Shown here piece after piece: positions 9,205 through 18,507 of a stretch of DNA of 64,000 nt (position 1 is its first letter; each line of letters starts with the position of its first letter). The notes under the pieces were generated by a model, which saw only the letters and a program-made list of their open reading frames with translations, was not told the origin of the DNA and ran no database searches. Made by a program: the position numbers and the translations under genes. Where the stretch lies: contig OX638316.1 of assembly GCA_951812525.1 (NCBI GenBank), forward strand, positions 1,252,506-1,316,505, in the 5' to 3' direction. The stretch comes from an uncultured Poribacteria bacterium (lineage in GTDB: Bacteria > Poribacteria > WGA-4E > WGA-3G).

Positions 9205-11223
9205 ATGGATAAACCCAAAATAAAGTGGAGTTCTACAATTCTCATTGATGCAGTTCTCGTAAATCTCGCACTTCTATTTGCTTACCTGACCAGCAGGCAA
9301 TTCGGTTTTGACCTCTTAAAACAGCCCATACCGTTTTCCTCTCTATTGCCGAATGTAGACATAGCACCCTACCAGTATTTCCTCGGCATCGCTACCGTCG
9401 TTACTATAATCCGCATAGGTATGTTGTTAGGCTTTAATTTGTATAAACCGATGTGGCAACACGCCTCTGTGAAGGAATTCCGCACATTAGCCACCGCAAT
9501 CACACTCGCAACTGTAGGGCTCATCGGGGTTTCCATATTAATGAAAATCGCTTGGGTACTCTTCTTAATCGACGGACTCTATAACTTCGCGCTCATCGGA
9601 TTCACGAAGTTCTCTGCTCGAATCCTTCAAGAGGACCATTCCGTAACAGACACAAGTTCCCAATCGCACGCTGTCGCGAAAAACAAAACAGGTATGGCAG
9701 CACAACTCCCCCCTCGAAGACCGTCAACAAAGGTGCTTATTGTCGGAGCAGGTGAAACTGGCATCGGTGTGCTACGTGCCCTCAGAAACCATCCGCAGAA
9801 AGGCTACGTGCCAGTAGGGTTCATCGATGACGCACCACACAAGGTCGGTAGAAGCGTAGCAGGACTTGAAGTACTCGGCACGACCCGAGACCTCACCTAT
9901 ATCGCTCGTAAGCGTGAGATCGGCGAAGTTGTTATTGCTATTCCATCCGCACCGGGTGGTAAAATTCGAGATATTATTCGACAATGCGAATACCGAGGGT
10001 GCCAGTTCAAAATCGTTCCCAATATCCATGCAATCCTTGAAGGACGCGCAAGTGTCAACCAGATCCGCGAAGTACGATACGAAGACCTCCTGAACCGCTC
10101 CACTTCGCAAATGGACATCGCCGAAGTCTCCAAATACCTCTCCGGCAAACGGGTGATGGTAACAGGAGCAGGTGGATCAATCGGGTCTGAACTCTGCCGC
10201 CAAGTCGCGAAGCTGAATCCTGAACTCCTCATCCTCTTCGGACGCGGCGAAAATAGCCTCTACCATACAGACATTGAACTCCGGGAATCCGAACCAGAAC
10301 TCAACCGCGCCGTTATTATCGGGGATATTCGAGACAACGCTAAAGTTTCACAAATCACGCGCAAATACCGCCCACATATCATTTTCCACGCCGCCGCCCA
10401 TAAGCACGTCAAGTTCATGGAGAATCACCCTGACGAAGCCGTGAAAAATAACATCCTCGGCACCCAAAATCTAATTGACGCTGCAATCAAACACGAGGTC
10501 GAGGCGTTCATCCTCGTCTCATCCGATAAAGCCGTGAATCCGACGAGTGTGTACGGTGCCTCCAAACGCGTGACGGAAAAATTGATCCAATGTAAGGCAA
10601 AACAGAATGGCACCCGGTTCATCGCTGTCCGCTTCGGGAACGTTATCGGAAGCCGCGCCAGTGTACTTCCCAATTTCAAACGTCAGATTGCCAAAGGCGG
10701 TCCGGTCACCGTCACACACCGTGAGGCGACTCGCTATTTCATGACAATCCCGGAAGCCGTGCAGCTTCTAATCCAAGCAGGTGCCATGGGAAACGGTGGC
10801 GAGATTCTGATGTTAGATATGGGCGAACCTATTAAAATTCTAGACCTCGCTGAAGACCTCATCCGACTCTCTGGGCTTGAGGTCGATAGGGACATCAAAA
10901 TCGCATTCACAGGTTTAGAACCCGGTGAAAAACTGTACGAAGAGTTACTTACACCGCAAGAAGGCGTTACCGCAACAAAGCACCAACGCATTTTCGTTGC
11001 ACAACTGGAAGAGATTGAGGAAAGACAACTCCTCTCCCAGATTGAGGCACTCTCGCGACTCTCAGATACGTTAGATACAGAAGGTATCATCTCCACATTC
11101 CAAGAATTGGTTCCAACATATCAGCCGAACCGTGCGTTTCTTACAGAAAACGATACGGACAGCGCTTCTGAGATTATCCAGTTCCCAACGGAAACGAAAA
11201 CCGCCAGTGCAAATCGCCGTTAG
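9205..11223 (+). CDS. CapD/FlaA1-like nucleotide-sugar 4,6-dehydratase, membrane-anchored
   Basis: A 672-residue protein of the large PglF/CapD type: about four N-terminal membrane segments (to residue about 140), a first Rossmann domain (VLIVGAGETGIG, about 173-184), then the short-chain dehydratase domain (VTGAGGSIGSELC, about 315-327; SSDKAVNPTSVYGASKR with the Tyr-x3-Lys pair near 450). It likely converts UDP-GlcNAc to UDP-4-keto-6-deoxy-GlcNAc for surface glycan or glycoprotein sugars. Unlike PglF, where Met replaces the catalytic Tyr, Tyr is present here as in FlaA1. The start has an AGGAGG site 7 bases upstream. The sugar transferase follows 21 bases downstream, likely in the same operon. 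Confidence 0.93.
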   Translation: MDKPKIKWSSTILIDAVLVNLALLFAYLTSRQFGFDLLKQPIPFSSLLPNVDIAPYQYFLGIATVVTIIRIGMLLGFNLYKPMWQHASVKEFRTLATAITLATVGLIGVSILMKIAWVLFLIDGLYNFALIGFTKFSARILQEDHSVTDTSSQSHAVAKNKTGMAAQLPPRRPSTKVLIVGAGETGIGVLRALRNHPQKGYVPVGFIDDAPHKVGRSVAGLEVLGTTRDLTYIARKREIGEVVIAIPSAPGGKIRDIIRQCEYRGCQFKIVPNIHAILEGRASVNQIREVRYEDLLNRSTSQMDIAEVSKYLSGKRVMVTGAGGSIGSELCRQVAKLNPELLILFGRGENSLYHTDIELRESEPELNRAVIIGDIRDNAKVSQITRKYRPHIIFHAAAHKHVKFMENHPDEAVKNNILGTQNLIDAAIKHEVEAFILVSSDKAVNPTSVYGASKRVTEKLIQCKAKQNGTRFIAVRFGNVIGSRASVLPNFKRQIAKGGPVTVTHREATRYFMTIPEAVQLLIQAGAMGNGGEILMLDMGEPIKILDLAEDLIRLSGLEVDRDIKIAFTGLEPGEKLYEELLTPQEGVTATKHQRIFVAQLEEIEERQLLSQIEALSRLSDTLDTEGIISTFQELVPTYQPNRAFLTENDTDSASEIIQFPTETKTASANRR

Positions 11224-11244
11224 CCCTATCACAGGATAACTGCA

Positions 11245-11898
11245 ATGCCGCATACCAATAGCTTAACCGTAGGGTCCCAAGATGTAAAATCAAAGCACAT
11301 CTGGGTGAAACGCGCCTTCGATGTCCTCTTTTCACTTATTGGACTCCTGCTTTCGTCGCCGCTTTTCCTTCTTGGAGGTATCCTCGCAAAGTCACAGTCG
11401 AAAGGCCCCATGTTTTACCGAGCAAAACGGGTTGGCAAAGGCGGAATCCTTTTTGAGATGTACAAATTCAGGACGATGGTTGTTAATGCCGATAACATTG
11501 GCGGTAGTTTGACAACCTACAGGGATACACGCGTTACGCCCATCGGCAGGTTCCTCAGATGGACAAAACTGGATGAACTCCCCAATTTAATCAATGTTAT
11601 CAAAGGCGAGATGAGCCTTATTGGACCGCGACCAGAAGCACCTGTCTATGTCAAACACTACACGGAAACACAGCGACAGGTCTTACAAGTAAAACCTGGG
11701 ATGACCGGGCCATCGCAACTCGCTAACCGCAATGAAGAAGAAAAACTCAAAGGACAACCGGACGCTGAACACTATTACATAACAGAACTAATGCCGAAAA
11801 AACTCGACTTAGATCTCCACTATGTTGCGACACAGAGCATCGGCTCCGATATAGGGTGGTTATTAAAAACCCTCTGGGTACTCATAACCAGACAATAA
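11245..11898 (+). CDS. Initiating sugar-phosphate transferase (PglC/WbaP type)
   Basis: A 217-residue polyprenyl-phosphate sugar-1-phosphate transferase that starts glycan assembly on undecaprenyl phosphate at the inner membrane face. It shows the family signature: KRAFDVLFSLIGLLLSSP (re-entrant helix, about 16-33), YRAKRVGKGG, EMYKFRTM, TPIGRFLRWTKLDELPNL and IGPRPEAP. This is the short monotopic form (as in PglC), without the extra N-terminal helices of WbaP. It follows the CapD-like gene by 21 bases, so the product of the dehydratase pathway is a plausible substrate. Confidence 0.95.
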   Translation: MPHTNSLTVGSQDVKSKHIWVKRAFDVLFSLIGLLLSSPLFLLGGILAKSQSKGPMFYRAKRVGKGGILFEMYKFRTMVVNADNIGGSLTTYRDTRVTPIGRFLRWTKLDELPNLINVIKGEMSLIGPRPEAPVYVKHYTETQRQVLQVKPGMTGPSQLANRNEEEKLKGQPDAEHYYITELMPKKLDLDLHYVATQSIGSDIGWLLKTLWVLITRQ

Positions 11899-11953
11899 CC
11901 CTCATTTACGCAAAGGACAAAACCAATCTGATTATCAGTTGATTTTTGAAAAA

Positions 11954-12820
11954 ATGAAAAAAAGACGCGTTTTTATTATCCTCGGAATTATCGTCGCACT
12001 GTTCTTCTTAATGCTGATCTTACGCTCAATGGATGGTGGCACACCAATTGGACAGAAGGTCGCAGTGGTAGACATCACAGGAATTATCACAAAATCAGAT
12101 GAGACGATCAAACTAATTCATGCCTACCGCGATGATTCAAGTATCAAGGCAATTGTCCTGCGCATTGATTCACCCGGTGGCAGTGTCGCCCCAGTTCAAG
12201 AAATCTACAGTGAATTAGAAAAGATAGATAAACCGATAGTCGCTTCGATGGGTGGCACAGCAGCATCTGGTGGTTACTATGTCGCATGCGCCGCCGACAC
12301 AATCATGGCGAATCCGGGGACGTTGACCGGCAGCATCGGCGTTATCATGCAGTTCACGCGACTGAAAGGCTTATACGACAAAATTGGATTAGAACACCAA
12401 GTCATTAAAAGTGGCGAATTTAAAGACACAGGTTCACCTTTCCGTGAACTAACGGAAAAAGAACAGGCAGTTCTCCAAGCCACTGTCGACGATGTCTACA
12501 ATCAATTTGTGGATACAATTTTTGAAGCACGAAAAAGCCTTCTGAGCCGCTCCGAAATTCTTGAACTCGCAGACGGACGCATCTTTTCCGGACAGCAGGC
12601 ACTCGATTCAAAACTTTTGGATCAGCTCGGTAACCTCCCTGAAGCAATTGAAGTTGCAGGAAAACTGGCAAACATTGATGGCAAACCGAAAGTCGTGCGT
12701 AAGGAAAAAAAGGAATCCCTGCTTGAACAACTCACCGGAATTAAACAGCCCCCATCTTTAGATGAAATGTTCAGCCTTCCCGGAGTCACATTTCGCTATG
12801 AACTAAGTCTGAGCAACTAA
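11954..12820 (+). CDS. sppA: Signal peptide peptidase SppA (short form)
   Basis: A membrane-anchored serine protease of family S49 that clears cleaved signal peptides and other membrane peptides. At 288 residues it is the single-domain (36K, Bacillus-like) form. There is one N-terminal membrane segment (about 6-25). The nucleophile Ser is in GGTAASGGYYVA (Ser105) and the general base Lys in GEFKDTGSP (Lys157); the 52-residue separation is the same as in Bacillus SppA. I use the ATG giving MKKRRVFII; a TTG 15 bases earlier is in frame. It sits between polysaccharide genes and the Clp1-like kinase on the same strand. Confidence 0.92.
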   Translation: MKKRRVFIILGIIVALFFLMLILRSMDGGTPIGQKVAVVDITGIITKSDETIKLIHAYRDDSSIKAIVLRIDSPGGSVAPVQEIYSELEKIDKPIVASMGGTAASGGYYVACAADTIMANPGTLTGSIGVIMQFTRLKGLYDKIGLEHQVIKSGEFKDTGSPFRELTEKEQAVLQATVDDVYNQFVDTIFEARKSLLSRSEILELADGRIFSGQQALDSKLLDQLGNLPEAIEVAGKLANIDGKPKVVRKEKKESLLEQLTGIKQPPSLDEMFSLPGVTFRYELSLSN

Positions 12821-12866
12821 ATACTTCGGCTTCCCCATCAACACCACAGCTATTACGAGGAAAAAG

Positions 12867-13922
12867 ATGAGCAGCACGTATCAAGTCAATCACGATTGGC
12901 AAAAACTTGCGAATCGCATTGTCAAGCCGCAACAGATTGTACTTGTCATAGGCGCAACCGATGCTGGAAAATCAACTTTTTGCCGTTTTTTGGTGGACTC
13001 CGCACTCGCTCAAGGCTTGAAAACTGCTTTCGTGGATGCAGACGTCGGGCAATCCCAGATTGGACCCCCTACAACAATCGGAATGAAATCATTGACACCA
13101 GAGATGGCACCTCTCCAATTCGATGGCACCGCTGATCAACTCTACTTTGTTGGTGATTTATCACCACGTCCACGCTATCTTGAGACCCTAACAGGCGCAC
13201 GTTTGATGGTAGACAGTGCCCGTGAAACCACAGCCGATTTCATCGTCGTTGACACAACCGGTTACATTCACGATCCGCAGGCTGTCTCTCTCAAGCAACA
13301 CAAAATTGAACTTATTAGACCAAACCACTTGGTCGGTATTGGGCGTTCTACCGAATTGGAACAGATAACCACATGCTACAGTCAACAAGAGTGGATCAAT
13401 ATCCATTATCTCCTTCCGCACCGCAGCGTCCGATCCAAAAGTAGTAACGCCCGCAGCCGGCACCGAAAAGCCCGATTCGATGCTTACTTCTCTGAGAGTG
13501 GTGTGCAACAGATACCTTTTGAACAGATTCGCGGTGGACGAACCTCTTTTTTTATCGGACGCACCGCAAATGAGAAAGAACTTGAAATCCTTTCGCGACT
13601 CGCCGAAACGCAGGTTTATTATGCCGAGTGGGGACGTCGCACCTTATGTCTTATTGTATCAAAACCTCTCTCCAAAGCTACCATCACCCACATCAAAGAC
13701 TATTTAAGTTTGACACGCGTTACAGCAGAAGTTCGTGCTTACTTTGAACACCGTCTGGTTGGGCTAATCAGTAAGGCATCCGGCAACACTGAGGCTATCG
13801 GAGTAATCGAGGCTGTCGACTTCCAAAAGCGAGAATTCAGTATCCGTTGTAAAATCGACGCTGCTAAGCACGCTTGTGCTATTCAATTCGGTAATTACCA
13901 ATTGACACACGCCTTGCGTTAA
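12867..13922 (+). CDS. Clp1/Grc3-like P-loop polynucleotide kinase
   Basis: A 351-residue protein with the P-loop GATDAGKST (residues 29-37) followed by DADVGQSQIGPPTTIGM (about 57-73), the lid/Walker region typical of the Clp1/Grc3 family. These eukaryotic and archaeal kinases phosphorylate the 5'-OH end of RNA. The Walker B-like strand is IVVDTTGYI. The C-terminal 100 residues form a separate small domain. Bacterial members are sparse and their substrates unknown. The start has GAGG 8 bases upstream. The neighbours (sppA upstream, exporter downstream) give no functional hint, but the spacing (about 45-55 bases) is compatible with co-transcription. Confidence 0.82.
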   Translation: MSSTYQVNHDWQKLANRIVKPQQIVLVIGATDAGKSTFCRFLVDSALAQGLKTAFVDADVGQSQIGPPTTIGMKSLTPEMAPLQFDGTADQLYFVGDLSPRPRYLETLTGARLMVDSARETTADFIVVDTTGYIHDPQAVSLKQHKIELIRPNHLVGIGRSTELEQITTCYSQQEWINIHYLLPHRSVRSKSSNARSRHRKARFDAYFSESGVQQIPFEQIRGGRTSFFIGRTANEKELEILSRLAETQVYYAEWGRRTLCLIVSKPLSKATITHIKDYLSLTRVTAEVRAYFEHRLVGLISKASGNTEAIGVIEAVDFQKREFSIRCKIDAAKHACAIQFGNYQLTHALR

Positions 13923-13974
13923 AGCGTGGAGCTTGGCGCGAAGATCGATAAAATAACGCGTCCCCGAACTAAGT

Positions 13975-15882
13975 ATGGATAAAAAATCTTTCGCGAAAAA
14001 TCGGACATTCGCCCGATTTGTACGGTACCATACCCCCTACACTGGTGCGATTCTTTTAGCAATGGCTTGCGCCTTGGTAGTCGCTGTATGTGACTTAGGA
14101 GCTATCCAAATCTTCGCCGATACGCTTAACGGGCTTGCAGCTGTCGGTGGGAACCCATTTAACGAGGTTGTATCTGTTCGCTATTTTCAGCGCGAAGGCG
14201 TGTTCGCCTTTGAAGGTTTTGAAATATCGTTAGCAAATGCCAGCGATGCCCTCAAAGTTTTCCTCTGGTTGCTTGGCGGTGTGCTTACGCTCGTTTTCAT
14301 TAAAGGTTTTTTTGTTTACGGCAACGATTATGTGATGGCGCGCGTCGGACATAAACTCACTTTTCGGTTACGGAACGCACTCTATCAGCGAATCGTATCC
14401 GCGCCCTTAGGTGTCCTACGCGAAGAACGCTCAGGCGACCTCATGGCACGTATCACAGATGATGTCCGTGTGTGGCAGAACCTCGTCGCCGCGATGGCAA
14501 ATATCATACGCGCAATCGTCCTTGTTAGCGTCTTTGTCTCCGTGATGCTAATCACAAGCTTCAAACTCACCCTGTTTGTTTTGGTCGTCCTTCCAGTTCT
14601 CGCTTATCTCATCACATTCATCGGTTCACGAATCCGCAGTGCCAGCACAGAGATTCAACAACAGAGTGCGGGCATCTATTCGCAACTCAAAGAGACGCTT
14701 TTCGGCATCAAGATTATCAAAAGTTTCACCGCGGAACACGCAGAAGTCGAACGCTTCCGATCCATCACCCAGAGCCAATACCGATCAGCCATGCAGCGCG
14801 CTCGCTTCGCAGCACTCCTCCCACCGACAATTGAATGGTTGGGAGCACTCGGTGTCGCAACTGTTTTCGGACTCGGATGCTGGCAAGTTATTACCGGTAA
14901 ACTCTCCCACGGTTGGTTTATCAGTTACATCATGATGGTCAGCTGGATGTTCAAGCCAATCAAAACGATCGGCAACGTAAACAGCGCTTTACAGCAGTGC
15001 CTCGCCTCTGCGGAGCGGATTTTTTATCTCCTCGATTTCGGGCCGGAGACACGGGAAAATAATCGGACACACGTCCCGGCTACAACAAAAGCGGAGAACG
15101 GTATCGTCCTACAAAATGTCAGCGGCACTGTCACATTCCAGAATGTCTTCTTTTCTTATATGCAGTCTTCAACGGCAAACACAGAAAACCAAGAAACAAC
15201 ACCAAAATCTGTCATTAAAAATGTAACCTTTGAGGCGAAATCCGGAGAAGTTGTCGCGCTTGTTGGACCGAGTGGCAGTGGAAAAACAACGCTGCTCAAC
15301 CTGCTCTTACGGTTTTATGAGGTGAGTTCTGGAAGGATTTTGATTGATGATGTCCCAATTTCTGAAGTAAATTTAGCATCGTTGCGACAAAATATCGCAC
15401 TCGTTCCACAGGATACTTTCCTATTCGACGGCACCATTCTGGAAAATATCGCCTATGGCTGTCCGAGTGCCACTGACGAAGCGATTATCGCGGCAGCGAA
15501 ACGAGCAAACGCACACGATTTCATCATGAGAACTTCGGAAGGCTACGCTACCCAAACGGGAGAGGCAGGCATGAAACTCTCTGGCGGCGAACAACAACGC
15601 TTATCCATCGCACGGGCAATCCTGAAAGATGCGCCAATTCTCGTCTTAGACGAAGCAACTTCCTCGCTTGATACACAGTCCGAGGCACTCATTCAGGAAT
15701 CTTTAGCGAATTTAATGGAGGGCAGAACGAGTTTTATCATCGCACACCGGCTCTCAACCGTTGTCCGATCCGACAAAATTCTCGTTATAAAGGATGGTGA
15801 AATTCTGGAAGCCGGAACACATGAGACACTGTTGGTAAAGGGTGGATTGTATCAAAAACTCTGTGACATGCAGTTTCAGTAG
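13975..15882 (+). CDS. MsbA-like ABC exporter (fused permease-ATPase)
   Basis: A 635-residue half-transporter with an N-terminal six-helix permease domain (about 20-330) and a C-terminal ATPase. The Walker A is GPSGSGKTT (about 430-438), the Q-loop is VPQDTFLFDGT, the signature is LSGGEQQRLSIARAIL (about 538), the Walker B is ILVLDEATSSLD, and the switch His is in IIAHRLST. It likely works as a homodimer exporting a lipid, a lipid-linked glycan or a drug. Its place at the end of the polysaccharide block suggests flipping of a lipid-linked saccharide or lipid A-like molecule. A loop of about 30 extra residues before the ATPase (rich in Thr/Asn) is unusual. Confidence 0.93.
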   Translation: MDKKSFAKNRTFARFVRYHTPYTGAILLAMACALVVAVCDLGAIQIFADTLNGLAAVGGNPFNEVVSVRYFQREGVFAFEGFEISLANASDALKVFLWLLGGVLTLVFIKGFFVYGNDYVMARVGHKLTFRLRNALYQRIVSAPLGVLREERSGDLMARITDDVRVWQNLVAAMANIIRAIVLVSVFVSVMLITSFKLTLFVLVVLPVLAYLITFIGSRIRSASTEIQQQSAGIYSQLKETLFGIKIIKSFTAEHAEVERFRSITQSQYRSAMQRARFAALLPPTIEWLGALGVATVFGLGCWQVITGKLSHGWFISYIMMVSWMFKPIKTIGNVNSALQQCLASAERIFYLLDFGPETRENNRTHVPATTKAENGIVLQNVSGTVTFQNVFFSYMQSSTANTENQETTPKSVIKNVTFEAKSGEVVALVGPSGSGKTTLLNLLLRFYEVSSGRILIDDVPISEVNLASLRQNIALVPQDTFLFDGTILENIAYGCPSATDEAIIAAAKRANAHDFIMRTSEGYATQTGEAGMKLSGGEQQRLSIARAILKDAPILVLDEATSSLDTQSEALIQESLANLMEGRTSFIIAHRLSTVVRSDKILVIKDGEILEAGTHETLLVKGGLYQKLCDMQFQ

Positions 15883-16075
15883 GTTTGGCACAAACTCGAA
15901 AAAAAATAAAATTTAGGTAAACCAATTGCTTTTGCCAACGTCACATATATTAGAAAAACGCGGGTGATGCTATCAGGTTTCTCTTAGTTTCGATCTCCTA
16001 ACGCGAAACACTACCACGCAACCGCGCCCATAGACCTGCGCGGTGATAACAAAGGCAACAACAGGAATCTGCAAC

Positions 16076-16651
16076 CTAATTTCTGCCTTTTTTTGTGATA
16101 GCACCTTCGAGATCAGCCTCGCGATAGACAGCTTCGGAGAGATCCACCTCGTACAGGTAGGCATCTTTGAAATTGGCACCCAGTAAAACAATGCCTTTCA
16201 ATTTGATTTCACCGAAGATCGCTTCTCCGAGATTCGCGTTCTCAAAACTGGTGAGTGAACCGAACGGTGCGGGCACTTCGCATTGTGGACAGCCAAGGGT
16301 GGCACGGCGCAAGTCAGCGCGTCGGAAGTTTGTACCACAGAGTAGGCTTCCACTGAGGAATGCCCCCCGTAGATTAGCTTCCTCAAGATTGGCTTCCGTT
16401 AAATCAGCACCGACAAGATACGTCCGCTGCAAAGTTGCCCCGGAAAGGTTCGCACCCGTCAGGTTTGCATCGTTCAGATTCGCGTCCGATAAATCTGTGT
16501 TTCGTAGATCGGCACCGCTCAAGTCAGCGTCCGATAAATCAATACGCGCAAGCGATTGATTCGCTAAATCTAAATTCGCAAGATTTTCGCCAGAAAGAGA
16601 TTCACCGGCTTGGCATCTTTTAACTATTTCATTTTGTGTAAGTTGAGCCAT
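16076..16651 (-). CDS. Pentapeptide-repeat protein
   Basis: A 191-residue protein made mostly of A(D/N)Lxx repeats (from LDLANQSLARIDLSDADLSG on), which fold into a right-handed beta-helix. The first repeats are regular. The second half is interrupted by a segment with Cys-Pro (LGCPQCEVPAPFGS, about 120-133) that may form a loop or metal site. The start is ATG at 16651 because GGAGG lies 7 bases upstream; an upstream in-frame start is not supported. Pentapeptide proteins include DNA-gyrase mimics, but most have unknown roles and nothing here decides. It converges on the exporter gene and is divergent from the sigma factor gene. Confidence 0.85.
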   Translation of the reverse strand: MAQLTQNEIVKRCQAGESLSGENLANLDLANQSLARIDLSDADLSGADLRNTDLSDANLNDANLTGANLSGATLQRTYLVGADLTEANLEEANLRGAFLSGSLLCGTNFRRADLRRATLGCPQCEVPAPFGSLTSFENANLGEAIFGEIKLKGIVLLGANFKDAYLYEVDLSEAVYREADLEGAITKKGRN

Positions 16652-16854
16652 TAACTGCCTCCAATTGTTATAAGGCGTTTTAAGGTCTGCTTGCAAGCCA
16701 ATATTTTTATTAAGAAGATATACGAGCTGGTTATGCTTAATAGCATATCACATACATATTAAAAAGTTAAACCTTTTTTCATAATTTTTGATGCGCTAAC
16801 CACATATTAGAAAATACCTCCTTCGGGAGATTGAGACCACAGTGAGGTGGGGAC

Positions 16855-18486
16855 ATGAAAAACTATTACCCGGTATACCCGATCGAAGCAGAACCCTTTG
16901 AAGAAGAGGAAGAAAAGAACGAAAGCCAAGAATCACCAAGGGACGAAACTTTCGCCTACTTGCAAAAAATAGCGAAGACCCCTCTGCTTAATCCTAAACA
17001 AGAAACCGCCCTTTTTGAAAAATACCAAGAAGGGCTCCGGATGTTTAACCTTGTGCTAAACCAGTTCCCTGAATGGATACTCACACCACTCAACCTTACT
17101 GAGAACCTCACTGCCAACAGTAAACACAAATTTGAACCCGGACAATCAGAACACGGATTGATTATAGACCAGTTCCGCGCCGAAATTCAAGCACTCGGGG
17201 TTTTATTGGAAAAATTAGAAACGAAAGCGGATTTGCTAAAACAGATACGATGGAAAATCTTCGAGGGTAACTTACATCTCCTGAAAAAATATGTTGATAC
17301 AACATCGCCATCCGAATTGATACAGGCAGGAAGCCTTGGACTCCTAAAGGCTATTGATGATAGCAGCACAAAACGCCGCTCCGAATTCCGGGCGTACGCT
17401 CGTAAAATGATTCGGAACAGTATCAGCACCTCTAAGGAAGAAATGAGGGAATCACCAGAGCAAGATAAAACGGTACTGCCTGTGGAAGCATCTTTGGGAC
17501 GCGACCTCTGCTTTATGGACGCAATCCCGCTTGACGTGGAACAAGAGACACAGTTGTTCCAAGAATTGGACGTTATCTGCTGCGAGATAACAGCACTCTT
17601 AGAAACGCTGCCTGCCAATATGTCCCCAGAATGTGGCACTACCTGGAACCCACGCACGCTTCTGTTTATACTTGAGGATGTGCAAAGCGAAATTGGACGT
17701 GTCAAATGGTTGCTGAGCGAATTGGAAGCCGCTGATCAGGTCACACACGGTACTAAACTCAAAATCGTAGAAGCGAACCTCCGACTCGTAGCCAGTATCG
17801 CGAAACAGCACCACTTCAGCAAAACATCCTTAACCTTCCTCGACCTGATGCAGGAAGGAAGCCTTGGGCTGATGCGAGCGGTGGATAAGTTTGACCACAC
17901 ACTCCGCTTCCGATTCAGCACTTACGCGACTTGGTGGATCATGCAATCCATCAAACGCGCACTCGACCAGCAGGGACAAATGATTCGGGTGCCTTGTTAT
18001 ATCGGTGAAGCGCGGCGCGCCATTAAGCAAGCACAATCAGATCTAACGACCCAACTCGGACGTGAACCGACCACGAGAGAAATCGCTAACGCCGTCGAAC
18101 TTACAGAGAAAAAGGTCTTGGAAATCTTCAACGCCACCAAAGATCCCGTCCCGCTTGACGCACCGATTAATGAAGATTCTCCAGACGGATCTTTTTCTGA
18201 ATTGATTCCAGACCATTCCCAAATTACACCCGAAAATTACTTGCTTGACTACGCTAAAGTGGAGGTCATCACTGAAGTTCTCAATCGGAAATTAAACCCC
18301 CGCGAGACACAAGTGATTATCCTTCGATACGGTTTAATGGACGGCACAGAGTATACCCTCGCAGACATCGGAGATAAACTCCGAATTAGCAGGGAACGCG
18401 TCCGGCAAATAGAAGCTGAAGCGATTGGTAAACTCAAACGCCATGACTCCAAAGCCTTGCTACAACAGTTGCTTCAGGATTCTTAA
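16855..18486 (+). CDS. Sigma-70 factor with duplicated regions 1.2-2
   Basis: A 543-residue RpoD/SigA-type sigma factor. The standard part is residues about 217-543: region 1.2, a non-conserved linker, region 2 (QEGSLGLMRAVDKFD, FRFSTYATWWIMQSIKRAL), region 3, and region 4.2 (ISRERVRQIEAEAIGKLK). Residues about 31-192 form a second, degenerate copy of regions 1.2 to 2: NPKQETALFEKY matches DVEQETQLFQEL (about 46 and 227); KIFEGNLHL matches KIVEANLRL (134 and 303); GSLGLLKAID matches GSLGLMRAVD (159 and 335). The first copy lacks the aromatic TWW residues needed to melt the -10 element. An acidic N-terminal tail (EEEEE) precedes it. The start has GAGGTGG 7 bases upstream. Confidence 0.93.
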   Translation: MKNYYPVYPIEAEPFEEEEEKNESQESPRDETFAYLQKIAKTPLLNPKQETALFEKYQEGLRMFNLVLNQFPEWILTPLNLTENLTANSKHKFEPGQSEHGLIIDQFRAEIQALGVLLEKLETKADLLKQIRWKIFEGNLHLLKKYVDTTSPSELIQAGSLGLLKAIDDSSTKRRSEFRAYARKMIRNSISTSKEEMRESPEQDKTVLPVEASLGRDLCFMDAIPLDVEQETQLFQELDVICCEITALLETLPANMSPECGTTWNPRTLLFILEDVQSEIGRVKWLLSELEAADQVTHGTKLKIVEANLRLVASIAKQHHFSKTSLTFLDLMQEGSLGLMRAVDKFDHTLRFRFSTYATWWIMQSIKRALDQQGQMIRVPCYIGEARRAIKQAQSDLTTQLGREPTTREIANAVELTEKKVLEIFNATKDPVPLDAPINEDSPDGSFSELIPDHSQITPENYLLDYAKVEVITEVLNRKLNPRETQVIILRYGLMDGTEYTLADIGDKLRISRERVRQIEAEAIGKLKRHDSKALLQQLLQDS

Positions 18487-18507
18487 AAACAGAGAAGGAG
18501 TGTACTC

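Noticed and set aside
16167-16559. Arg/Ser-rich plus-strand frame opposite the pentapeptide gene
   Set aside because: It mirrors the periodic pentapeptide codons on the other strand and has no Shine-Dalgarno; it is a shadow.
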